A DNA stretch of 11,945 bases from Clostridiales bacterium (GTDB lineage: Bacteria > Bacillota > Clostridia > Lachnospirales > WQUN01). The stretch spans positions 1-11,945 of the forward strand of contig JAISRJ010000055.1 in the NCBI GenBank assembly GCA_031273705.1. The letters run 5' to 3'. Shown in pieces: positions 1-5,581 of this stretch (positions are counted from its first letter, which is position 1; the number at the start of each line of letters is the position of its first letter). Under the pieces are notes generated by a model. That model made no database searches. It was given only the letters and a program-made list of their open reading frames with translations, and was not told the DNA's origin. Position numbers and translations under genes: made by a program.

Positions 1-1597
1 ACACTCTTGGGCGGCTCTGCCCGGCAGGCATGATATATCCCTCAAGGTATCGGGTCGGCAGACCTATGGCACGGCACAAAATCGCCATAGCCGAAGCGTA
101 ATATGTACAATAGCCCTGCCTGTTCTCGAACAGAAAATAATCTACAAAATCGAAGCCATCCTCCACCGCTCCGGGTGTTAAGGTGTATGGAATCTCTATC
201 AGATAATCCTTGATTGATTGGGCGCGATCATAATCGTTTCCGTAATCGGCTGTTATCTCCAGCGCCAGATCTTTAACCCGCTGCGGAACTATCTCAGGTA
301 TTTCGACAAAATTACCGTATACATAATCCGCGTAAGAAGCCAAAGTTTGAGAGACTCCTTTATAGAGGCCGCGCCTTGACTGCCTAAGCAGAGTCTTAAT
401 AATCTCGTTTTCATAATCCACATCCAAATACTCAAACGAATACCCGCCGCCAACCGGCAGAACATCCGAAAAGCGTACATCGCCCAGAGTGTTTGTCATA
501 ACTTTCAGATCCGAAGTATGTTCGACACCGTAATTTTTTAACGGTCGAAAGATAGTAGCCGTCCTTCGCATATTGGGATTTATTGTAAGCCTTTCTTTCG
601 GCACATCGTTGTAAACATTATTTCCGATACTAAAAATTGGCAGACTATATTCCGTCTCCTTAGCCTCCCTCGAAGCCTCGTCGATGTTATAATTCGCAGA
701 AAAATCTTCGCCGATTGTATTAATCCACTCCACGCCTGTATACGTATTATGTACTAAACCGGAGAGATAAGTTCGTTTATCGGCTATAACCTCCATTACA
801 ACCTCGTTACTTAGTCCGATACTTCCGCCCAGCCGAGATTTTCCGTCCACATACCCGGTCAATCGAAAGCTGAAATACTTTGGATTAAATAAAAAATATA
901 AAAAATCGTTTGTAGAATCCATCGGATTTCGCACAAATCGGATAACCTGCTGTGTATCCCAATCCGTATCGAAGCCGGGCATCCGATACGCTCCGTACAA
1001 CGCGGCCAAGCAAAGCGGCATAATAAACAGTGCCTGCAGGTTTCCAGTGGACTTACGGGCATTCAATTTTTTGAATAGCAGAACGCAGAAACAAAAGATA
1101 AAAATTAAAAACGCGAAATCGGAACGTTCGTAGTTCATTATCCAATTAAGGCCGAATAGACCGAACCCAAGCGCACAAGTTAAACCAAATTGAAAGGTAA
1201 CGTATAAAGCCAGAGTCATATACAGCGACAAAAATCCGACTATAGCCAAAACAACATACAGACCCAGTTCTTCAGTATACGGCAAGTATCCTCTTACGAA
1301 CTGAATTATTTTCTGAAATTCCAATATAAACTCAATTATGTACTCTTTGTCTTTAAAATATTTCTCCCAGCCAAATAACAAGCTGATTGACGCAATAATC
1401 AGCAGACTTAATATAATAAGAAACGTATATCGATTATAAAAAATTATAGCGAACGCAAGCAAAAACAAACCTGTAACCATAGCCAGCGTCCCGAACGCAA
1501 CCGGAATAACCGTCGCGTTTATTATGCTAAGGCTAAGTGAAAAAACCAGCAATCCGCCCACAATAAAAAAGACAGCGTAATCCTCAATTTTGCGCAT
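1..1597 (-). CDS. Membrane-anchored transglutaminase-like protein (TgpA-type), C-terminus cut by window edge
   Basis: This reading frame is open from ATG at 1597 to the left edge, giving 532 visible codons and no stop. Roughly residues 1-205 are very hydrophobic and contain about seven likely membrane segments (for example near 8-26, 30-52, 58-75, 112-132, 135-153, 160-175 and 186-203). A polar, probably extracytoplasmic region follows. The transglutaminase core then appears with a GYCTYYASAM motif whose cysteine is residue 497, the expected nucleophile, followed by LCRAIGLPTRYLEGY. The catalytic His and Asp would lie beyond the edge. Multi-helix N-terminus plus papain-like transglutaminase core is the TgpA/DUF3488 arrangement, known in Firmicutes and Proteobacteria. 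Its substrate is unknown, and a role at the cell envelope is inference. The start is supported by a GAGGGTGAG ribosome site just upstream. It is divergent from the gene at 1683. Confidence 0.88.
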   Translation of the reverse strand, partial: MRKIEDYAVFFIVGGLLVFSLSLSIINATVIPVAFGTLAMVTGLFLLAFAIIFYNRYTFLIILSLLIIASISLLFGWEKYFKDKEYIIEFILEFQKIIQFVRGYLPYTEELGLYVVLAIVGFLSLYMTLALYVTFQFGLTCALGFGLFGLNWIMNYERSDFAFLIFIFCFCVLLFKKLNARKSTGNLQALFIMPLCLAALYGAYRMPGFDTDWDTQQVIRFVRNPMDSTNDFLYFLFNPKYFSFRLTGYVDGKSRLGGSIGLSNEVVMEVIADKRTYLSGLVHNTYTGVEWINTIGEDFSANYNIDEASREAKETEYSLPIFSIGNNVYNDVPKERLTINPNMRRTATIFRPLKNYGVEHTSDLKVMTNTLGDVRFSDVLPVGGGYSFEYLDVDYENEIIKTLLRQSRRGLYKGVSQTLASYADYVYGNFVEIPEIVPQRVKDLALEITADYGNDYDRAQSIKDYLIEIPYTLTPGAVEDGFDFVDYFLFENRQGYCTYYASAMAILCRAIGLPTRYLEGYIMPAGQSRPRV

Positions 1598-1618
1598 ACA
1601 TTCTCACCCTCGACAGAT

Positions 1619-1648
1619 AGTATATCATTCCATGGGGGATAAATACAA
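1619..1648 (-). promoter_or_regulatory. Probable promoter of the transglutaminase-like gene
   Basis: On the minus strand TTGTAT (1648-1643) is followed after 18 bases by TATACT (1624-1619), close to the sigma-A consensus. The -10 box lies 21 bases before the start codon, leaving a short leader that includes the GAGGGTGAG ribosome site. No equally good promoter was seen for the divergent plus-strand gene, whose -35 region would overlap this one. Confidence 0.5.
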
Positions 1649-1682
1649 CCTGCAAAATAGATGACGGCCGCTTGGAGATACT

Positions 1683-2561
1683 ATGATCGAAGTTAAAAAA
1701 GTAGGTGAGAACTTGCTGGAAGAGTTGTTCAAGAGTATAGAAAATTTACAGAGCGCCTGCGCGGACGCGAACAATCGTATGACCGCGTTTGCGTCGCTGA
1801 TAGAAACCGCGCGGGATTTATCTAATAGGCAAAGTGAACTAAGCGACTTTTTTTCGGTAATCAGCGGGCTGAAAAAATCTCTTACTAATATGACTCAATT
1901 AAATAAACTTTTGGGCGACACAGCGTTTCTGGCTAACATGCTCGCGTTAAGCGCGGCTGACCTTTCCGCCAAGAATGATAATGCCGAAAATTCCGGAGGA
2001 TATAAAACCCTGGCGAAGGACGCCGGTAATCTTGCCAAACGAAACAACTCCGCCGCCCGAATTACGGATGTTTTAATATCCGATCTAAAGACTCATATAT
2101 ACACCGGCTTGGAATCGGCGCAAAACGCGGAGGACACATTAAAGCAGATTAATATCTCCGCCGGACAATTATTAAGCCTGATTGAGCAAATACAAAAAAT
2201 CGCGCATAGTCAAGCGGAGTCACAAGCGCGACTATCCGATTGGATAGGTCAGGTAAAAGAAATAATTACCGCCTACGCCAATGAGGTTAAGCGAGATAAA
2301 CTTTCAGAACACTACGCGAATCAAGCGCAATCCGTTAAGCAACTGGCCAATCCGTTTACACCAATATCAGAAAATAAAAATATTAAAAATAAGTCGGAAT
2401 CTAATGCTGTAATCCCACTGCCACGCGCAAAACTCGCCGAACCCATCCAGCATTTAGAGACTAACGCATATATAATTGATTTTGATCTAAAAAGAAAAGC
2501 CGTATCCGAACTCGCTAAACGCGCGGCTTTAAAAGAAGTGGAGAAACAGACGGATAATTAA
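1683..2561 (+). CDS. Soluble coiled-coil protein resembling a degenerate chemoreceptor (MCP) signalling hairpin
   Basis: The 292-residue protein has no signal peptide or membrane segment and is rich in Ala, Leu, Ser and Lys, so it is probably helical and cytoplasmic. Residues 79-133 read like the tip of a methyl-accepting chemotaxis protein: DTAFLANMLALSAA is close to DIAFQTNLLALNAA of the receptor at 5582-8125, and KTLAKDAGNLAKR matches KVVANEVRNLANR. The very tip has diverged: VEAARAGTAGKGF is replaced by DLSAKNDNAENSGGY, two residues longer and lacking the conserved Glu and Arg. Residues 1-75 and 135-205 would be the two helical arms. A low-complexity linker (about 222-255) leads to a charged C-terminal helix. 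No sensor, HAMP or Cache domain is present. A GGAG site lies five bases before the ATG. A role in chemoreceptor arrays or as a scaffold is inference; it could equally be a receptor remnant under new selection. Confidence 0.82.
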   Translation: MIEVKKVGENLLEELFKSIENLQSACADANNRMTAFASLIETARDLSNRQSELSDFFSVISGLKKSLTNMTQLNKLLGDTAFLANMLALSAADLSAKNDNAENSGGYKTLAKDAGNLAKRNNSAARITDVLISDLKTHIYTGLESAQNAEDTLKQINISAGQLLSLIEQIQKIAHSQAESQARLSDWIGQVKEIITAYANEVKRDKLSEHYANQAQSVKQLANPFTPISENKNIKNKSESNAVIPLPRAKLAEPIQHLETNAYIIDFDLKRKAVSELAKRAALKEVEKQTDN

Positions 2562-2716
2562 GCCCCGGCGGCAGCATTCGCATAAAGCCATTCACACCCG
2601 CGCAAATTTGCATATTCTGCAATGTTGATAACTTGCCAATAATAAGGGAACTAAATAGCGCCAATAATCTAATAAGCGCCTTGTGTGAATGGCTGTTGCG
2701 ATTCTGCCGCCGGGGC
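2562..2716. repeat. Long imperfect inverted repeat between convergent genes
   Basis: The left arm (2562-2597) begins GCCCCGGCGGCAG and ends GCCATTCACAC. The right arm (2683-2716) is its near-perfect reverse complement, starting GTGTGAATGGC and ending CTGCCGCCGGGGC. The arms are 36 and 34 bases, match exactly over 13 outer and 11 inner bases, and enclose an 85-base AT-rich loop. The left arm starts on the base after the plus-strand stop codon. There is no T-tract, so it is not a classical intrinsic terminator, though either transcript could fold it. No clear target-site duplication flanks it. It may be a small non-autonomous element or an extragenic palindrome. Confidence 0.7.
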
Positions 2717-2751
2717 GTGCCAATATTCATCGCGATTTTACCGCCGGGGCG
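2698..2751. repeat. Tandem direct repeat, 20-bp unit at 34-bp spacing
   Basis: GCGATTCTGCCGCCGGGGCG (2698-2717) recurs as GCGATTTTACCGCCGGGGCG (2732-2751), 18 of 20 bases identical. The first copy lies mostly inside the right arm of the inverted repeat. The second could pair with the same left arm through CCGCCGGGGC (2741-2750), so two alternative long stems are possible. Confidence 0.6.
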
Positions 2752-2778
2752 CGGAGCAGTCCAGCCTTCACTCCCCTT

Positions 2779-3405
2779 TTAGGTATTCTTCATTATTACT
2801 CGCTCCAGAATATCGGCGACATCCTCAATATTATCCAGGCAGGATTCCAGCAAATCAAACATATTTACATTAATTATCATAACGCGCGTGTCATTGGTAG
2901 TGGTGTACTGCTTTCTCACACATTCCGCGAAAAGTTGATCTCCTTGGCTTTCAATGGTATTTATCTCTATCAGCATTCCCCGTAGAGTAGTGGATTTTTT
3001 GAAATTCTTAAACTCCTGAAAAGCCTGTTTGAGGATACGACAACTGTCCAATATAAGTTTAGAAAAATCCACCATTTCCGGCAGAACTCTCTTTAGGTCA
3101 AACATATACGCGTGTTGAATAATATCATCCAATGAATCCACCACATCATCCAGCTCTTTGGAAAGCGCCACTATGTCCTCCAATTCGATAGGAGTCATAA
3201 ATTCATGGGCTAGGCGGCTTAACATCTCGTGATTGGCGCTGTCGGCATCATTCTCAATACGGTGCATTTCCTTAACGCGCGTGTCCAAGTTATCATTACT
3301 ATAATGCCCAAACGTTGAGTAAAGCTGCTCCGCAGCCTTGCACGAAAACTCCGTAAAGTGAATAAAAAACTCAAAGTAGTCGAACTTATCCCGTTTTCCA
3401 GCCAT
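2779..3405 (-). CDS. DUF47 family PhoU-like phosphate transport regulator
   Basis: The 208-residue protein has the length and helical character of the DUF47 (TIGR00153-type) PhoU-like proteins usually encoded next to PiT transporters and thought to control phosphate uptake or polyphosphate handling. Family landmarks are an HRIENDAD segment (residues 48-55), TPIELEDI (72-79) followed by a LDDVVDSLDDI stretch, an E152-x3-D156 repeat of the acidic metal-binding pattern, and a C-terminal DNIEDVADILERV (191-203). These acidic patterns suggest metal binding as in PhoU, by family knowledge. The start at 3405 has an AGGAGGG ribosome site that overlaps the TAG stop of the upstream transporter gene, ten bases away. 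This suggests translational coupling. It is the last gene of the DUF454-PiT-DUF47 operon and is probably cytoplasmic, acting on the transporter. Confidence 0.93.
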   Translation of the reverse strand: MAGKRDKFDYFEFFIHFTEFSCKAAEQLYSTFGHYSNDNLDTRVKEMHRIENDADSANHEMLSRLAHEFMTPIELEDIVALSKELDDVVDSLDDIIQHAYMFDLKRVLPEMVDFSKLILDSCRILKQAFQEFKNFKKSTTLRGMLIEINTIESQGDQLFAECVRKQYTTTNDTRVMIINVNMFDLLESCLDNIEDVADILERVIMKNT

Positions 3406-3415
3406 TTGCGCCCTC

Positions 3416-4468
3416 CTAGAAAATTAATCCAAACAGTTTCGCCATAATATAACCCAGCAGTCCACAGCCTGGAAATGTAAGTACCCATGCCAATGTCATG
3501 TCCTTAACAATCGACCAATTAACGGCGGATATACGCTTAGACGCCCCCACCCCCATAATAGCGGTCGTTTTAGTGTGTGTCGTACTGACCGGTATACCCG
3601 ATACAGATGACAACAGTAAACACAGAGCCGCGCCAAGATCGGCAGCGAAGCCCTGATATGTACGCAACTTAACCATATCCAATCCAACGGATTTTATTAT
3701 GCGATACCCACCAATAGAAGTTCCCAAAGCCATCACCGCCGAACACAAGATCATCAGCCACAATGGTATGGAAAAATGCTCTACTTGTGTATTTCCGCCT
3801 ACCAGGAAGATACCCAGCAAAAATACACTCATAAACTTTTGACCGTCTTGCGCGCCATGCATGAACGCCATAAAAGCCCCACCGAATATTTGGGCTTTTT
3901 TAAAAGCGCCGACTGTCTTGCGTCTGTCCATTCCGGAACAAACCAATTCTATCAGGCGCACCATTAAAAATCCTGAAACAAACCCAAGTACAGACGACAG
4001 AGCCAGACCATATAATACTTTAACCCATTCCCCGGGGTTTACTCCCCCAAGACCGCCGTGAAACGCGATAGCCGCGCCTGTAAGCCCCGCGATTAAAGCG
4101 TGGCTTTCACTGGTGGGTATCCCAAAGCTCCAAGCGGCGACCGCCCACGTGACTATAGCGAAAAGCGCCGCGCACAAAGCGGCTGTCGCCTCGCCAGAAT
4201 TTCCCCGAAAATCTACCATATTAAAGATAGTCATGGCGACTTTAGAATTTACCAGGGTCATTAAGAAAACGCCCAATAAATTAAAGATTGCCGCCATAAT
4301 AATAGCGGACGGCGCGGACATTGCGCGTGTGGAAACGCAGGTAGCTATGGCGTTTGGCGCGTCAGTCCAACCGTTTACCATTATAACCCCAATGGTTAGA
4401 AGTACGGTGATAGCTACCAACGGCGTACTAACTAGCTGGTTAAGGAAACTTACTAAGTCAATACTCAT
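3416..4468 (-). CDS. pit: PiT family inorganic phosphate transporter
   Basis: This 350-residue polytopic membrane protein belongs to the PHO4/PiT family, which imports phosphate (often as a metal-phosphate complex) with protons or sodium. The duplicated PiT signatures are visible: GWTDAPNAIAT (residues 33-43, the counterpart of GANDVANA) and GIPVSTTHTKTTA (291-303), together with GIPTSESHA (116-124) and HGAQDGQK (204-211). The length is on the short side, like other compact bacterial members without the large central cytoplasmic loop; only a short basic loop (about 178-192) is present. The ATG at 4468 follows an AAAGGA ribosome site and lies 26 bases after the DUF454 gene. Its stop codon overlaps the ribosome site of the DUF47 gene. 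Phosphate is the expected substrate because of the DUF47 partner; sulfate-type PiT relatives are a less likely alternative. Confidence 0.93.
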   Translation of the reverse strand: MSIDLVSFLNQLVSTPLVAITVLLTIGVIMVNGWTDAPNAIATCVSTRAMSAPSAIIMAAIFNLLGVFLMTLVNSKVAMTIFNMVDFRGNSGEATAALCAALFAIVTWAVAAWSFGIPTSESHALIAGLTGAAIAFHGGLGGVNPGEWVKVLYGLALSSVLGFVSGFLMVRLIELVCSGMDRRKTVGAFKKAQIFGGAFMAFMHGAQDGQKFMSVFLLGIFLVGGNTQVEHFSIPLWLMILCSAVMALGTSIGGYRIIKSVGLDMVKLRTYQGFAADLGAALCLLLSSVSGIPVSTTHTKTTAIMGVGASKRISAVNWSIVKDMTLAWVLTFPGCGLLGYIMAKLFGLIF

Positions 4469-4494
4469 CTGTTATCCTTTCTGTCGTGCGTCGA

Positions 4495-4881
4495 TTAAAG
4501 CGACGCGTCCTTTTTTTCTTTTTTACTTCCTCGTCGAATTGTTAGAATATGGACTGTTACGCAAACTCCAACCGTCGCCAAGATACTCCAAACAAGTGGT
4601 CTTTTAAAGACAACGGCCGATACAGCGAGGGTGATCCATAAAAAGCCGATCCCCATCCAACGAGCTTTCTGGCTGATACCCGTCTTTTCCTTATAGTTCT
4701 TGACGTATTCCCCAAAGTACTTTGCTTCCGCCAATCTTCGATACAGAGCCGGGCTGGACGCGCCGAAGCAGCCCGCCGCGCACAGTACGAACGGAGTGGT
4801 CGGCAGAACAGGCAGTATAATCCCGACAGCGCCAAACCCCAGAGCTACGAAACCTAAAATAATTAAAATTACTCGTTTCAT
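4495..4881 (-). CDS. DUF454 (YbaN-like) small inner-membrane protein
   Basis: The 128-residue protein is recognised as DUF454 from the LPVLPTTPF motif (residues 23-31) and the following GCFGASSPALYRRL (38-50). There is one N-terminal membrane segment (about 4-22) and a hydrophobic pair near 74-92 and 96-114, with a Lys-rich tail. No biochemical function is established for the family. The ATG at 4881 is preferred over an in-frame TTG at 4899: the region before the TTG has no ribosome site, whereas GCGGAA precedes the ATG, although that site is itself weak. It is first in the operon with pit and the DUF47 gene, so a link to phosphate uptake is possible, but this rests on position only. Confidence 0.85.
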   Translation of the reverse strand: MKRVILIILGFVALGFGAVGIILPVLPTTPFVLCAAGCFGASSPALYRRLAEAKYFGEYVKNYKEKTGISQKARWMGIGFLWITLAVSAVVFKRPLVWSILATVGVCVTVHILTIRRGSKKEKKDASL

Positions 4882-4976
4882 AAAAAATTCCGCTTTCAAC
4901 TAAATCTGAGAGACCGCAGTCGCCTTTTTTCGCCAGTGTGCCCTATATTAGTTTCAAAAATATCAGGTCGAATTAT

Positions 4977-5005
4977 ATTTTACCATCTGAAGATTAAATT
5001 ATCAA
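4977..5005 (-). promoter_or_regulatory. Extended -10 promoter of the DUF454-pit-DUF47 operon
   Basis: On the minus strand TTGATA (5005-5000) and TAAAAT (4982-4977) are separated by exactly 17 bases, and TGG immediately before the -10 box gives an extended -10 element. Transcription would start near 4970, leaving a leader of roughly 90 bases before the ATG at 4881. No known riboswitch or Pho-box pattern was recognised in that leader. Confidence 0.65.
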
Positions 5006-5010
5006 GAAAA

Positions 5011-5048
5011 TCAAAAAAAGCGGAGATTAAAAATCTCCGCTTTTTTGA
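5011..5048 (-). terminator. Symmetric (potentially bidirectional) intrinsic terminator
   Basis: AAAGCGGAGATT and AATCTCCGCTTT form a GC-cored stem of at least 12 pairs with a three-base loop. A-runs and T-runs at both sides extend the pairing and supply a U-tract in either direction. On the minus strand it ends the transcript of the small gene at 5434-5183, and it sits just upstream of the phosphate operon promoter, insulating it. Confidence 0.8.
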
Positions 5049-5050
5049 TG

Positions 5051-5184
5051 AGGCTGTGTTTGAAAAATGTCTTATCTTTGTCTTGCGCCAAAAATTGCCG
5101 TATGTCATTGGCAAATGCTTACGCTCGTGAGTACAGCTGTTTTTGCGAGGAAATTCTCCGAAACCTATTTTTTAAACACGCCCT
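5051..5184. mobile_element. MITE-like 134-bp element with terminal inverted repeats
   Basis: The left end AGGCTGTGTTTGAAAAAT (5051-5068) matches the inverted right end AGGGCGTGTTTAAAAAAT (5184-5167) at 15 of 18 positions. ATG occurs on both flanks (5048-5050 and 5185-5187) and may be a 3-bp target duplication. No open frame of note lies inside, but there is an internal short palindrome of the form TTGCC...GGCAA (5095-5114 region). This structure is that of a non-autonomous insertion-sequence derivative. Family assignment was not possible from the sequence alone. Confidence 0.5.
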
Positions 5185-5434
5185 ATGATGCGATTAACCC
5201 TCTTTTTACCATTTCATTTACAACTGATTGATATTCCTCTTTTGTGAAGCCATAAGCAAGCCTCGCTACAGCGTATTGCAGATAATTATTTTTGTGCGTG
5301 AGACGTGATGTACTAAGTGCCCTCTCTTTTTCCACACACTGCGCCATCAAGGCAGTGTGCATGTGTAATAGCGTCTCGTTATCTACGCTAATGCGTTCTT
5401 CTAATATAGGCAAATCTAAAGCTCGTGTTGTCAT
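5183..5434 (-). CDS. Small hypothetical protein, 83 residues
   Basis: I do not recognise this protein. It is polar and mostly helical in composition, has no membrane segment or signal peptide, and contains two cysteine-poor amphipathic stretches: roughly residues 17-40 and a Tyr-rich C-terminal half with KNNYLQYAVARLAYGFTKEEY (49-69). Reality of the gene is supported by a perfect AGGAGG ribosome site six bases before the ATG, a good promoter upstream and an intrinsic terminator downstream. The stop codon TAG is formed at the junction with the MITE-like element: its T is flank and its AG is the element end. The native C-terminus may therefore have been altered by insertion. It is monocistronic between the chemoreceptor and the phosphate operon. 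Context gives no function. Confidence 0.72.
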   Translation of the reverse strand: MTTRALDLPILEERISVDNETLLHMHTALMAQCVEKERALSTSRLTHKNNYLQYAVARLAYGFTKEEYQSVVNEMVKRGLIAS

Positions 5435-5486
5435 TCTCTACCTCCTTCGTAAATAGCAAAAGGAAGGTTAATCTTTGCATTATTAT

Positions 5487-5515
5487 ATCATACTATATCG
5501 CTGGGAATATTTCAA
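5487..5515 (-). promoter_or_regulatory. Promoter of the small hypothetical gene
   Basis: On the minus strand TTGAAA (5515-5510) is followed after 17 bases by TATGAT (5492-5487), with a second TATAAT-like match a few bases downstream. The leader of about 45 bases carries the AGGAGG ribosome site just before the ATG at 5434. Confidence 0.6.
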
Positions 5516-5581
5516 TATCCAATCATTTTAAAATACGATATCTTAACGACATAGTCTGCGATTTTTCGCAACTTATACCAA

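Noticed and set aside
2515..2985. Short open frames on both strands across the inverted repeat (for example 2515-2730 minus and 2689-2985 plus)
   Set aside because: They are made of repeat sequence or run antisense into the DUF47 gene, lack ribosome sites and show no recognisable protein character.
4113..4607. 164-codon open frame on the plus strand
   Set aside because: It lies antisense to pit and the DUF454 gene, has a composition expected of a shadow frame and no ribosome site, while the opposite strand has strong family matches.
4895..4899. TTG start adding six residues to the DUF454 protein
   Set aside because: No ribosome site precedes it, whereas an ATG six codons later fits the family's usual N-terminus.
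5557..5570. Hairpin TGCGA-AAAA-TCGCA just after the chemoreceptor stop codon, as a terminator
   Set aside because: The stem is only five pairs and no U-tract follows it on the minus strand; it may be a weak pause site at best.
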